Assembly: GCA_034211175.1 (NCBI GenBank)
Contig: JAXHUH010000067.1
Span: 1 to 19,047, forward strand
Direction: 5' to 3'
Source: JAXHUH01 sp034211175
GTDB lineage: Bacteria; Actinomycetota; Acidimicrobiia; Acidimicrobiales; CAIXPF01
DNA: 19,047 nt
Below, piece by piece: positions 1-7,919 of this stretch (the stretch's first letter is position 1; each line of letters begins with the position of its first letter). Under the pieces are notes generated by a model. That model searched no databases and was not told the DNA's origin. It saw nothing but the letters and a program-made list of their open reading frames with translations. Position numbers and translations under genes: made by a program.

Positions 1-1
1 C

Positions 2-2398
2 GAGGCGCCCGGCGCGCCCGACCCGGCGGCGACCGTCCGCAACGGCAACCGGCGCGGCGGGCACGGGCCCTCCGCGCATGCCGCGAGGGACGCGGGCGGG
101 CCGGCACCAGCGCACGGGGCCGACATCGAGCACATGGGTGAGGTCGACGTCGAGCGCGGGGCCGAACGACCGGAGCGCGGCACACCGGCGCGGTGGATCT
201 ACCGCAACCTCACGCCGTGGCGCATCGAGAGCGACGAGCCGACCGGCGATGGTTGCTGCGGGATCCCGACGATCCCGCCGCTCGGCGAGCTGCGGGTGAG
301 CGAGGCCGACGCCCGGTGCTTCGACACCGGGCCGCTCCGTCGACGCCGCCAGATCGAGCTGCGACCCGATGCCGGCGACGTCTGGTCCGTCCTGCCCCGG
401 CTCGTGCTGATCCTCGGGTGGGCCCTGCTCATCTGGGGCTGGGTCGTCACGCGGGCGTTGACCGGCGCGACCACGCCGCCGTCGCGCCACTTCGTCGCCG
501 CCCTGCTCATCGTGCCGGTGCTCGCCGCCGCCTCGGCCATCGGTCGCGACCTCCTCTTCGCCCACCGCTTCAGGCGGTTCCGTCGCGGCACCGAGGCGGA
601 GGGCGGCACCCACGGCGAGCTGCACGGGATCATCGCCCCGCGGTCGTTCGAGGGCGTCGTGTGGCTGTTTCCCCGGGTGCTGTCCCAGGCCGTCGTGCTC
701 GGCGCCTCCGTGGCGATCGCTGTGGTCGGCGCCGGCGCCGCCATCTACGAGGCGAGCCAGCTGCGCGACCTGCTCACGATCGACGTCGGGGCCCTGCTCA
801 CGCTGCGCGACCCGGTCCAGCGACTCGACGACGCCGTGCGCGACAGCCCGGCGTTCTGGCAGCTCCTCGTCGGGCACGCCGCGCAGTGGGTGTTCGTGTC
901 GGCGGCCGCGCTCGCGCCGGCGGCGATGTACTTCCAGTTCGACCGGGACCGGCTCGCCGCCATCCAGCACCGGTGGGTCCAGCACGTGTTCCGGCTCGAC
1001 CCGACGGTGCGGTCGGTGCCCGACGTCGAGGCCAAGTACGGCGCCCAGATCGACGCGGCGTTCGGTTCGCTCCACCCGGACTCCCGGCTCCGCCTGCGCC
1101 AGGGCCGCCGGTCGCCCGTGGTCGTCGCCACCGTGCTGCTGACCGTCGGCTGGATCCTCTTCGCCATGGCCACCCCGGTCCCGACGCTCGAGGAGGCCGT
1201 CGTCGGCGGCGAGGTCCGCTACGTGTGGCCGGAGCTCGACGACGAGGGCATGGCGGTGGTCGACGCGTCGAACGTCGACCTGCCCGGCGGTGGGGCGTTC
1301 CCGGTGATCCGGTTCTTCCGGCCGGTGTCGTCGACGCTGGGGTTCGCGTTCCTCGGCGCCTACCTGTTCTCGCTCAACCTGGTCATCCGCGGCTACCGGC
1401 GCCGCGACCTGCGCCCGAAGACCTACAACACGATCGCGGTGCGCATCCTCTCCGCCGTGATCATCTCGGTCGTGCTCGGCGGTCTGCCGGAACCGACGGG
1501 CTGGCTGCGGTTGCTGCTCGCGTTCTTCGCCGGCGTCGTGCCCGAGTCGGCGCTGCTGTGGTTGCGGGAGCGACTCACCTCCCGGGGTGCGGTCACCCGC
1601 ATCGTCCCCTTCGACGAGCCGTCACCGCTGACCCATCTCGACGGGATCGACCTCTACGACCGCACCCGCCTCGCGGAGGAGGGGATCAACAACGTCCAGT
1701 CGCTGGCCCACGCCGACATCGTCGAGCTGATGAGCAGCACCCGCATCCCCGCCGATCGCCTGGTCGACTGGGTCGACCAGGCCCTGCTGTACCTCCGGCC
1801 CGGCGGGGCCCGGCCGACCGACGAGCGCAACGACGACGCCCCCGACACGGAGGCCCGCCTGCGTCACCTGCGCCGCTACGGGATCCGCACCGCCAGCGAC
1901 CTGTTCCAGGCGTACACCGCCGCGCTCGAACGGGGGCGCCGCGAGGGCGAGCGCCTGGCCGCCCAGCGGCGACCGGCCGACGCCGCGCTGGTCGACCTGG
2001 TCGCCGAGATGCAGCGCGAGGAGGTCGATCTCCTGCGCCGGACGTTGCGCCTCCCCGGCGGCGGGCCGGCCGGCTCGAGCACGGGACGCGACGAGGCGCC
2101 GGGCGCGGATGTCCAGCTGCTCGTCGACACGCTGTCCGACGAGGAGTGGTTCACCCAGATCCGCAACTGGCGCGACTCCGAGTTCGGCACTGCGATGGCG
2201 ACCCGGGCCCACCTCGACGGCTCGACCGGCGTACGCGTCGAACGGGACCGGCCCCGCGCCGGCGAGCACCCGGCGTGGGCGGCCCGGGTCCGTCGCCTGG
2301 AGGATCCGCTGACCCCGGTCCCCCTGGTGCCGCGGGTCGATCTGCGCGACCGCACCGAGGACCTCCGAACCCCGTTCGAGCGCCGACCGGAGGGCTGA
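2..2398 (+). CDS. Multi-pass membrane protein with helical C-terminal domain, 5' end probably outside the window
   Basis: No named family is recognised. The frame is open from base 2 with strong G/C third positions, so the gene probably begins upstream; the first in-window ATG is at 134, without a convincing ribosome binding site. Numbering from that ATG (754 aa), about eight hydrophobic segments are visible near residues 88-106, 119-138, 176-204, 243-267, 327-346, 399-418, 432-450 and 458-476. The region after residue 495 is soluble. Its part around 498-553 (HLDGIDLYDRTRLAEEGINN, then VQSLAHADIVELM and DWVDQALLYL) looks like tandem helix-hairpin-helix units that usually bind nucleic acid or protein. 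An acidic, charged tail follows. The kinase gene starts 42 bases downstream with its own promoter. The coding call is firm; the function is unknown, and a channel, transporter-like or scaffold role cannot be separated. Confidence 0.8.
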   Translation, partial: EAPGAPDPAATVRNGNRRGGHGPSAHAARDAGGPAPAHGADIEHMGEVDVERGAERPERGTPARWIYRNLTPWRIESDEPTGDGCCGIPTIPPLGELRVSEADARCFDTGPLRRRRQIELRPDAGDVWSVLPRLVLILGWALLIWGWVVTRALTGATTPPSRHFVAALLIVPVLAAASAIGRDLLFAHRFRRFRRGTEAEGGTHGELHGIIAPRSFEGVVWLFPRVLSQAVVLGASVAIAVVGAGAAIYEASQLRDLLTIDVGALLTLRDPVQRLDDAVRDSPAFWQLLVGHAAQWVFVSAAALAPAAMYFQFDRDRLAAIQHRWVQHVFRLDPTVRSVPDVEAKYGAQIDAAFGSLHPDSRLRLRQGRRSPVVVATVLLTVGWILFAMATPVPTLEEAVVGGEVRYVWPELDDEGMAVVDASNVDLPGGGAFPVIRFFRPVSSTLGFAFLGAYLFSLNLVIRGYRRRDLRPKTYNTIAVRILSAVIISVVLGGLPEPTGWLRLLLAFFAGVVPESALLWLRERLTSRGAVTRIVPFDEPSPLTHLDGIDLYDRTRLAEEGINNVQSLAHADIVELMSSTRIPADRLVDWVDQALLYLRPGGARPTDERNDDAPDTEARLRHLRRYGIRTASDLFQAYTAALERGRREGERLAAQRRPADAALVDLVAEMQREEVDLLRRTLRLPGGGPAGSSTGRDEAPGADVQLLVDTLSDEEWFTQIRNWRDSEFGTAMATRAHLDGSTGVRVERDRPRAGEHPAWAARVRRLEDPLTPVPLVPRVDLRDRTEDLRTPFERRPEG

Positions 2399-2428
2399 CG
2401 GGTCCGCGTCTAGGCCGGGGTCGCTCAC

Positions 2429-2440
2429 TACGCTTCAGCC
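2429..2440 (+). promoter_or_regulatory. Leaderless-type -10 element before the kinase gene
   Basis: TACGCT (2429-2434) fits the actinobacterial -10 pattern TANNNT. It lies exactly six bases before the GTG at 2441, so transcription should begin at or next to the start codon. There is no Shine-Dalgarno sequence in front of the GTG, which fits leaderless translation. No good -35 is visible. Confidence 0.45.
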
Positions 2441-4510
2441 GTGGCTCGTGCGCGTTTGGCCGACCATGTCGGCCGGGTTCTCGGGGGCCGGTACCGCGTG
2501 CTGGCCCCGATCGGCGCCGGGTCGTCCGCGCAGGTCTTCCTCGCCGACGACGTGGCGCTGCGCCGTCGCGTCGCGGTGAAGGTGCTCCACCCGGGCCTCG
2601 CCGCCGACGAGGGCTTCCTCCGCCGGTTCCGGCTCGAGGCGCAGGCGACGGCCGCGCTCAACCACCCCAACGCGGTCGCGGTGTTCGACTGGGGTGAGGA
2701 CGACACGCCGTTCCTCGTCACCGAGTTCTGCGGCGGTGGCAGCCTCCGGGCGATCCTCGACCACAACGGCCCGCTCAGCGCCGCCCAGGCGCTCGTCGTC
2801 GGCCTGGAGGCGGCCCGGGGCCTCGACTACGCCCACAACCAGGGCTTCGTCCATCGCGACATAAAGCCGGCCAACCTGCTCTTCGGTGACGACCGGCGCC
2901 TCCGGATCGCGGACTTCGGCCTCGCCCGGGCCCTCGCGGAGGCCGCCCACACCGAGCCGGAGGGCGCGGTCGTCGGCTCGGCCCGCTACGTGTCGCCCGA
3001 GCAGGCCGAGAGCGCTGCGCTCGACGGGCGCAGCGACGTCTACTCGCTCGCGGTCGTGCTCGTCGAGGCGGTGTCCGGCGAGGTGCCGTTCACCGCGGAG
3101 ACGACGATGGCGACGCTGCGGGCCCGCACCGAGAAGCCGCTGCCGATCCCCAAGGAGCTCGGCCCGCTGCGGGGCGTGCTCCAGGCGGCGGGCGCCATCG
3201 ACCCGGTCGACCGGTTCACCGCAGCCGAGCTCGGCGCCGCGCTCATGGAGACCGCAGCCAGCTTCGACCGCCCCGAACCGATCCCGCTCGTCCCGTCGCC
3301 GGTCATCGCGTACGACCGCGGCGAGCACCTCGACCCCACGTGGCACGAGGGCGACGTCGAGGCCGCCGACGGCGATGACATCACCACGATCGCACCGCTC
3401 CCGGAGGGCTCGGCCAACGGCTCGAACGGGCATCGGACCGGCGGCGACGGCACCGGGCGGGCCGGTGGCGCAGCGGCGCTCGATCCGGGTGATCTGGACG
3501 CCGCCGACCTCGACCCCGACCTCGACGTCGACGCCGATCCCGACGACGACCTCGCCCGCCCGTCACGTCGCCGGCGCCGGCAACGGTCCCGGCGCCGCCG
3601 GCTGACCGCGGCGGTGATGGCGTTCGTCGTCGCGCTGGCGGTCGCGGCCGCCGCCGTCCTCCTCGGCGACGCGTTCGGTGTCGGTGACCTCGCCACCGGG
3701 TCGTCATCGGAGCCCGAGACCGCGACCGTGCTCGACTACACGGGCCGCACCGTCGAGCAGGTCGAGGCCGAGATCGACAACGCGGGCCACGGCTGGGACG
3801 TGGTCGTCGTCGACGAGCTCGACGACGACGTGGCCGAGGGCCGGATCATCCGCCAGGAACCGCCCGACGGCACCGAGCTGGCCGAGGGCGAGCGGCTGTT
3901 CCTGTTCCGCTCCGGCGGCATGGAGCGCGAGTTCGTGCCCGGTTGGCTCGTCGGGCGCAGCCGCGAGCAGGTCGAGGCGTGGCTCGTCGACAACGAGCTC
4001 GAGGCCCGCTTCGAGGACGGCCCGAGCGAGGACGTCGCCCCCGGCGCGGTGGCCGCGCTCGACCCGGTGCAGCAGACCGTCGAGCACGGCTCGATCGTCA
4101 CGGTCACGATCTCGACCGGCCCGCCGCTGCGAACCATCCCCGAGCCGACGTCGGACCCGGCCGAGCTGCAGGCGCTGCTGACCGAGATGGGCCTCCAGGT
4201 CGCCACCGCCGAGGAGTCCTCGCAGACCGTGCCCGAGGGCGAGGTGATCCGCACCGAACCGGCGGCCGGCGCCGAGGTCGAGCGGGACAGCGCCATCACC
4301 ATCGTCGTGTCGACCGGCCTGCCCTACCTCGAGATCCCGAACGTGATCGGCCAGAGCGGTGTCGATGCCACCCTGGCCCTCGAGGAGCGCGGGTTCGTCG
4401 TCCCCGACATCGAGGGCAACCCGCTCCGCGAGGTGATCGCCACCGACCCCGCCGCCGGCGAGTACCACCGCCAGGGCGCCGAGGTCTACGTGATCACCGC
4501 CCGCACCTGA
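2441..4510 (+). CDS. Transmembrane Ser/Thr protein kinase with four PASTA domains (PknB-like)
   Basis: Receptor-type eukaryotic-like kinase of 689 aa. The kinase domain spans about 18-275: glycine loop GAGSSAQVF (25-33), catalytic Lys47 in VAVKVL, helix-C Glu66, HRD with Asp140 in HRDIKPANLL, DFG at 158-160, and APE-type SPEQ preceded by GSARYV. An acidic, low-complexity juxtamembrane linker (about 290-380) and an Arg-rich stop-transfer run lead to one membrane span near 388-410. Four PASTA repeats follow outside the cell at about 428-493, 494-562, 563-628 and 629-689; the last keeps the typical IPNVIGQ start. PASTA domains of this family bind peptidoglycan fragments or lipid II, so a role in wall-linked signalling is expected. 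Unlike classical pknB, no ftsW, pbpA or phosphatase gene lies beside it. The GTG start is supported by the promoter immediately upstream. Confidence 0.95.
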   Translation: MARARLADHVGRVLGGRYRVLAPIGAGSSAQVFLADDVALRRRVAVKVLHPGLAADEGFLRRFRLEAQATAALNHPNAVAVFDWGEDDTPFLVTEFCGGGSLRAILDHNGPLSAAQALVVGLEAARGLDYAHNQGFVHRDIKPANLLFGDDRRLRIADFGLARALAEAAHTEPEGAVVGSARYVSPEQAESAALDGRSDVYSLAVVLVEAVSGEVPFTAETTMATLRARTEKPLPIPKELGPLRGVLQAAGAIDPVDRFTAAELGAALMETAASFDRPEPIPLVPSPVIAYDRGEHLDPTWHEGDVEAADGDDITTIAPLPEGSANGSNGHRTGGDGTGRAGGAAALDPGDLDAADLDPDLDVDADPDDDLARPSRRRRRQRSRRRRLTAAVMAFVVALAVAAAAVLLGDAFGVGDLATGSSSEPETATVLDYTGRTVEQVEAEIDNAGHGWDVVVVDELDDDVAEGRIIRQEPPDGTELAEGERLFLFRSGGMEREFVPGWLVGRSREQVEAWLVDNELEARFEDGPSEDVAPGAVAALDPVQQTVEHGSIVTVTISTGPPLRTIPEPTSDPAELQALLTEMGLQVATAEESSQTVPEGEVIRTEPAAGAEVERDSAITIVVSTGLPYLEIPNVIGQSGVDATLALEERGFVVPDIEGNPLREVIATDPAAGEYHRQGAEVYVITART

Positions 4511-4533
4511 GCCCCGGCGCCGGCCTCACCGCA

Positions 4534-4698
4534 TTGGCCTCACGGTCGTGGCCGCGGCGCCCGTCTCCCAACGGCCACCCGGAGCTGCTCCCCACTGAGC
4601 ACCGGGCGCTCGACCACGTCGTCCAGCCGGGTGACCCGGTCGAGACGATCGCCACCTTCGTCATCGAGCCGGGGCGACCGGGTACGCAGGCTGCGTGA
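4534..4698 (+). other. Possible small frame or remnant with a LysM-like motif
   Basis: The 303-base gap 4511-4813 holds no confident gene. One frame, starting at a TTG (4534) and ending in TGA (4698), encodes 54 residues including HVVQPGDPVETIA. That resembles the opening strand and helix of a LysM domain (usual form YTVQPGDTLWSIA). The second half of a LysM domain is missing, there is no ribosome binding site, and the protein stops about ten residues later. It could be a decayed gene fragment, a very short real gene or coincidence. The rest of the gap appears to hold only the MFS upstream region. Confidence 0.2.
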
Positions 4699-4813
4699 CC
4701 GGGTGGGCCCGGAGCGATGCACCCTCCGTGGTTCGGGTGTCGCATGCTGTGTGACCCATGACCCCGGTGGACGTTGGTTCTCGTTCGACGGGCGCCAATA
4801 GATTTCGGCCGGC

Positions 4814-6298
4814 ATGTCGTCGTTGCCCCCACCATCGGCCCAACCCCCCTCCGGCGCGGGGCCGACGCCGCCCGCGCCGGTCGTGCCGAACGTTCGCACC
4901 GTCCTGACCGCCGCCCTGTTCGGCCTGTTCACGGTCGGGTTCACGATCACGATCCTCGCGGTCTCGCTGCCGCAGATCGCCGACGACCTGAACAGCTCGA
5001 TCGGGGTCCTGACCTGGACCGTGACCGGACCGCTCCTCGGCTTCGCCGTCGTCGGGCCGGCGTCGGGCAAGCTCGGCGACCTCTACGGCCACCGCCGCGT
5101 CTACCTGCTCGGGCTCACCGGCGCGGCGGTGTTCGCGCTTGCCACCGCGGCGGCACCCAACGCCGGGCTGCTCGTGGCGTTCCGGGTGCTGAGCGCCACG
5201 TTCGGCGCCGCGACCGGCCCGGCGTCGATGGCGATGATCAACCGCATGCTGCCGCCCGAGCGTCGGGCCCAGGCGATGGGCTACTGGTCGCTCGTGATGG
5301 CCGGCGGGCCCGTGATCGGCGTGGTCGCCGGCGGGCCGGTCATCGAGGCCTACGGCTGGCGGTGGATCTTCCTCGGTCAGTTCCTCTTCTCGATCCCGGC
5401 GCTGATGGTGTGCTGGCGGGTGTTGCCGGCGACGGCGCGGGCCCGCAACGTCCGCTTCGACTGGCAGGGCTCGCTGCTGATCGCCGCCGGCGCCGGTGCT
5501 CTCGTCCTCGCCATGAACCAGGGCCCCCAGCTCGGCTGGACGAACCCGCTGGTGCTGGGCGCGTTCGTGCTCGCCCCGCTCGGCATCTGGGCGTTCATCG
5601 CCTGGGAGCGGCGCACGCCCGACCCGCTGATGCCCCTGCGGTACTTCGGCAAGCGAAACGTGGCGTTCCCGCTGGCCACTCAGATGCTGACCAACGGCGC
5701 CTACATGGGTGGGTTCATCCTCACGCCGCTGCTGCTCGAGGACGTCCTCGGCTACGGGCCGACCCGCACCGGCCTCATCTCGATCTTCCGGCCGCTGGCG
5801 TTCGCCATCACCGGTCCGCTGGTCGGCGCCATCGCCGTGCGGGCCGGCGAGCGCAACGTGGCCCGGATCGGGGCGCTGTTCGTCGGCGGCTCGATGGTGG
5901 CGCTGTCGATGGTGGGGGAGGGCACGACCGACATCTTCATCGCCGGCGGGCTCGCCCTGTCGGGCATCGGCATGGGCGCGACCCAGCCGTCGATGGTGGC
6001 GACGATCGCCAACGCGGTCGACGAGAACGACCTCGGCGTGGCCGGCGCGGCCCAGCAGATGCTCACCCAGATCGGCACGGTCGGCGGCATCCAGCTGCTC
6101 CAGACGATGCAGATGGTGACCGAGGAGCGCTCGGGCCTGACCGGCTCCTACGGCAACGCCTACCTCCTCGGCGCGGTGCTCGCTGCCGCCGGGGCGGTGA
6201 CCGCCAGCTTCATCGTCTCGTCGAACCGGCCGGCCCCGGCCCGCCGCCTTCGCCGCCAGGACCGCGAGGCCCCGACTGCCGCCTGCCGGGCCGCCTGA
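4814..6298 (+). CDS. MFS drug/solute exporter, DHA2 (EmrB/QacA) type
   Basis: Proton-coupled inner-membrane transporter of 494 aa, the usual size for the 14-span DHA2 group. A Pro-rich cytoplasmic N-terminus (1-26) precedes hydrophobic spans through to about residue 470. MFS motif A between spans 2 and 3 is clear as GKLGDLYGHRRV (85-96). An antiporter motif C-like stretch follows in span 5 (GGPVIGVVAGGPVIEAYGW), typical of exporters. The span-1 motif is unusual: TITILAVSLPQIADDL lacks the Asp often present in DHA2 drug pumps. The basic tail (RRLRRQDRE) is cytoplasmic. TAGATT at 4799-4804 may be a -10 element with a very short leader. A small gene follows after 49 bases and may be co-transcribed. 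The substrate cannot be predicted. Confidence 0.9.
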   Translation: MSSLPPPSAQPPSGAGPTPPAPVVPNVRTVLTAALFGLFTVGFTITILAVSLPQIADDLNSSIGVLTWTVTGPLLGFAVVGPASGKLGDLYGHRRVYLLGLTGAAVFALATAAAPNAGLLVAFRVLSATFGAATGPASMAMINRMLPPERRAQAMGYWSLVMAGGPVIGVVAGGPVIEAYGWRWIFLGQFLFSIPALMVCWRVLPATARARNVRFDWQGSLLIAAGAGALVLAMNQGPQLGWTNPLVLGAFVLAPLGIWAFIAWERRTPDPLMPLRYFGKRNVAFPLATQMLTNGAYMGGFILTPLLLEDVLGYGPTRTGLISIFRPLAFAITGPLVGAIAVRAGERNVARIGALFVGGSMVALSMVGEGTTDIFIAGGLALSGIGMGATQPSMVATIANAVDENDLGVAGAAQQMLTQIGTVGGIQLLQTMQMVTEERSGLTGSYGNAYLLGAVLAAAGAVTASFIVSSNRPAPARRLRRQDREAPTAACRAA

Positions 6299-6347
6299 CC
6301 GCTGCTCGGCGCCCACGCCCGACCGCCCGACGACCGGGGAGCGACCG

Positions 6348-6650
6348 GTGCTGCGAGCCGTGTTCGTCCGCACCCTGAAGCCCGGCGTCACCGACGAGCA
6401 GTTCCTCGCGACCTGGACGCCCGAGGACATGACCGACGACCCGGTGCGGGTCAGCGTGAGCCGCGACCTGGGTGATGACCGCCCAGTGATCACGATCCTC
6501 GAGCTCGACGGCACGGCGGCCGAGTTCGCCGGGATCCGGTCGAGCCTCTTCCGCCCGGACGCCCTCGAACGGCTCGGTGGGATCGTGGAGCGCACCGAGG
6601 CCGAGGGCCTCTTCGACGAGGTCTTCACCGCCGGCCCCGCCGCAGGCTGA
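6348..6650 (+). CDS. Small hypothetical protein, possibly a dimeric alpha/beta-barrel fold
   Basis: A 100-aa soluble protein with a GTG start and a good ribosome binding site, GGGGA at 6336-6340, seven bases upstream. The pattern is a beta strand (LRAVFVRTLKPGV), a short helix (TDEQFLATW), strands (RVSVSRDLG, PVITILELDG) and a C-terminal amphipathic helix (ERLGGIVERTEAEGLFDEVF). This resembles ferredoxin-like dimeric barrel proteins such as the EthD, NIPSNAP and antibiotic monooxygenase-like groups, but no catalytic signature is visible. It lies 49 bases after the MFS exporter on the same strand and ends before a strong hairpin, so a two-gene transcript is likely. The function is unknown; the fold assignment is an inference from the residue pattern. 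Confidence 0.75.
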   Translation: MLRAVFVRTLKPGVTDEQFLATWTPEDMTDDPVRVSVSRDLGDDRPVITILELDGTAAEFAGIRSSLFRPDALERLGGIVERTEAEGLFDEVFTAGPAAG

Positions 6651-6675
6651 ACCCCGGGATGCTGGTGTGACCGGC

Positions 6676-6709
6676 GGGCCGACGCGGCGCGCTCGCGCCG
6701 CGCCGGCCC
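6676..6709. terminator. Strong GC hairpin between convergent genes
   Basis: The arms 6676-6691 and 6694-6709 pair over 16 bases with a single A-C mismatch, around a tiny loop (CT plus fraying bases). The hairpin sits between the plus-strand gene ending at 6650 and the minus-strand cupin ending at 6737, so it can serve both transcripts. There is no U-tract, as is common in high-GC actinobacteria. Confidence 0.65.
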
Positions 6710-6736
6710 CGCGGTCGGTCCGTGGGTTGTGGCCGT

Positions 6737-7111
6737 TCAGGCCGTCCACGGTGGGGTGAACGGCTCGCCGCCCTCGTAGCAGGCCGTCGCTCCCACGGGG
6801 AGCACGGACACCGCCTCGAACGGCTCCGAGCCGGCGCAACGGAGGGCGAACGGGGTGCCGGGCGGGACCACGATCGCCGCTCCCGGTGTCACGTGGTGGT
6901 CCTCGGCGCCGAGCGTTGCCACCGCGGTGCCGCTGAGGGCGACGAGGACCTCCTCGTGGTCCAGCGTGTGGGGTGGCCCGGGCTCCGCGCTGGTGAGCCG
7001 GACGTGCCAGACCGAGCTCTCGGTCGAGCCGCGTTCCGGCGAGGCCAGACCGGTGAAGCGGACGCCGTCGAGCTCGAACACGGCGGCCTGGTCGGTGGTG
7101 ATCACGGGCAT
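6737..7111 (-). CDS. Small single-domain cupin protein
   Basis: A 124-aa single beta-barrel cupin. The first metal-binding motif is present as HTLDHEE (His48, His52, Glu53/54) followed by VLVALSGTA. The second motif reads GAAIVVPPGTPF (77-88) but ends in Phe where many cupins have His, so metal binding may rest on fewer ligands or be altered. The ATG at 7111 is preferred because AAGGAG (complement of 7122-7127) lies ten bases upstream; the longer open frame beyond it runs across the promoter and operator. It is divergent from marR and shares its palindromic control region, so it is probably the regulated target. Cupins of this size often act as small-molecule isomerases, dioxygenases or sensors; substrate unknown. 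Confidence 0.88.
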   Translation of the reverse strand: MPVITTDQAAVFELDGVRFTGLASPERGSTESSVWHVRLTSAEPGPPHTLDHEEVLVALSGTAVATLGAEDHHVTPGAAIVVPPGTPFALRCAGSEPFEAVSVLPVGATACYEGGEPFTPPWTA

Positions 7112-7147
7112 CGAGGGTGGACTCCTTCGGCGCCTCTCCGGCCGCCG

Positions 7148-7176
7148 TCGCAAGTAGGTAACCAGAGTTATATAAC
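7148..7176 (+). promoter_or_regulatory. Predicted promoter of the marR gene
   Basis: TATAAC at 7171-7176 matches five of six bases of the sigma-70 -10 consensus. A weak -35 (TCGCAA, 7148-7153) lies 17 bases upstream. The -10 lies within the central palindrome of the operator, so repressor binding would block it (autoregulation, inferred). Confidence 0.5.
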
Positions 7177-7189
7177 TGCAGTTGCCTAT
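7154..7189. promoter_or_regulatory. 36-bp dyad operator, predicted MarR binding site
   Basis: A symmetric element: GTAGGTAAC, 3 bases, perfect 12-bp palindrome AGTTATATAACT (7166-7177), 3 bases, GTTGCCTAT. The outer 9-mers are inverted copies matching at 7 of 9 bases, all centred between 7171 and 7172. AACTGCAGTT (7174-7183) is a further perfect palindrome. Inverted repeats of the AGTTRNNYAACT kind between a marR gene and its divergent target are typical MarR operators. Confidence 0.75.
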
Positions 7190-7195
7190 CGTCAA
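7167..7195 (-). promoter_or_regulatory. Predicted strong promoter of the cupin gene
   Basis: Read on the minus strand, TTGACG (complement of 7190-7195), a 17-base spacer and TATAAC (complement of 7167-7172) form a near-consensus sigma-70 promoter. It points at the cupin start 56 bases downstream. Both the spacer and the -10 lie inside the MarR-type dyad. Confidence 0.7.
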
Positions 7196-7217
7196 TGGCG
7201 GAGGCCGTCGTGGCGCC

Positions 7218-7226
7218 AGGAGGAGG
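7218..7226 (+). promoter_or_regulatory. Ribosome binding site deciding the marR start
   Basis: AGGAGGAGG lies seven bases before GTG 7234. This favours GTG 7234 over ATG 7195 (upstream of the site) and over ATG 7249 (too far downstream). Confidence 0.7.
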
Positions 7227-7233
7227 CTCGGAC

Positions 7234-7827
7234 GTGACACGAGGATCGATGGCCGGTCCACCTGGTCGTGGTGAGGGGGGTCCCGGCGGCGTGGGAGGCA
7301 GCGCAGAGGCCGGCGGCGCCGACGACCGTGGCACCGAGCACCGCAGTGCCGAGAACGATGGCGCCGAGCACGACGGCGCCGACGACCTCGGCATCCAGCT
7401 CGGGCTGGCGTACGCCGCGTTCGTGGAGACCCTGCGCGACGCGTTGGCCGACGCCGGCTTCGACGATCTCGGCGGCTCGTTCGGCTACGTGTTCCGGGCG
7501 CTCGCCGGCGGGCCGGCGACGCTGAGCGAGCTCGCCGGGCGCCTGTCGATGACGACCCAGGGCGCGGCGAAGATCGTCGAGGAGATGGAGGCCGGCGGCT
7601 ACGTGGCCCGGCGACCCCATCCTGACGACGGGCGGTCGAAGATCATCGAGCTCGACGACCGGGGCCGGGCCGCACTCGCCGGGGCGCGGGCCGTGCACCG
7701 CCGGGTGGAGGAGCGGCTGACCGAGGACCTCGGTGCCGCCGACGTCGCCGCACTGCGCCGAGCGCTCGCCGCGGTCATCGGCGAACGGGCCATCGACCCG
7801 GCCGACCGTCTCCTCCGCCCGATGTGA
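7234..7827 (+). CDS. MarR-family transcriptional regulator
   Basis: A 197-aa winged-helix regulator. The first 50 or so residues are a disordered Gly/Asp/Glu-rich tail with a near-repeated motif (GTEHRSAENDGAEHDGADD) not usual for MarR proteins. The core follows: dimerisation helix LGLAYAAFVETLRDAL, the DNA-binding region ATLSELAGRLSMTTQGAAKI with its recognition helix, the wing HPDDGRSKIIELDDRG (about 129-144), and C-terminal dimerisation helices (VHRRVEERLTEDL, LRRALAAVIGERA). The DxRSK-type wing is diagnostic of the family. The start was chosen from the ribosome binding site. It most likely represses itself and the divergent cupin by binding the dyad 45-80 bases upstream, and is released by a small aromatic or similar ligand, as is usual in the family (inference). 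Ligand unknown. Confidence 0.92.
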   Translation: MTRGSMAGPPGRGEGGPGGVGGSAEAGGADDRGTEHRSAENDGAEHDGADDLGIQLGLAYAAFVETLRDALADAGFDDLGGSFGYVFRALAGGPATLSELAGRLSMTTQGAAKIVEEMEAGGYVARRPHPDDGRSKIIELDDRGRAALAGARAVHRRVEERLTEDLGAADVAALRRALAAVIGERAIDPADRLLRPM

Positions 7828-7841
7828 CCCGCCCGCGCGCT

Positions 7842-7905
7842 CGTTCTGGTCTACCTCACCGCGCCGGTGACCAGGGCATTCGCGGCGCGCTCGTAGACCA
7901 GAACG
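7842..7905. repeat. Palindromic element, unit 1 (CGTTCTGGTCTAC)
   Basis: A perfect 13-bp inverted repeat (7842-7854 with 7893-7905) encloses 38 bases that contain an inner CGCGCC/GGCGCG stem. It begins 15 bases after the marR stop and can form a long hairpin on either strand, so it may act as a bidirectional terminator between the convergent marR and hydrolase genes. Confidence 0.7.
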
Positions 7906-7919
7906 GGTCGCTCGGGGAA

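Noticed and set aside
193..2697. Long plus-strand frame overlapping the first membrane protein and the kinase start
   Set aside because: Its translation is Arg/Pro/Gly-rich without hydrophobic or domain pattern, while the alternative frame has clear membrane spans and the kinase start.
4661..6628. Long open frame on the minus strand opposite the MFS gene
   Set aside because: It is low-complexity (Arg, Gly, Asp, His, Glu), shows no domain, and mirrors a clear MFS transporter; such frames are expected from GC-rich third positions.
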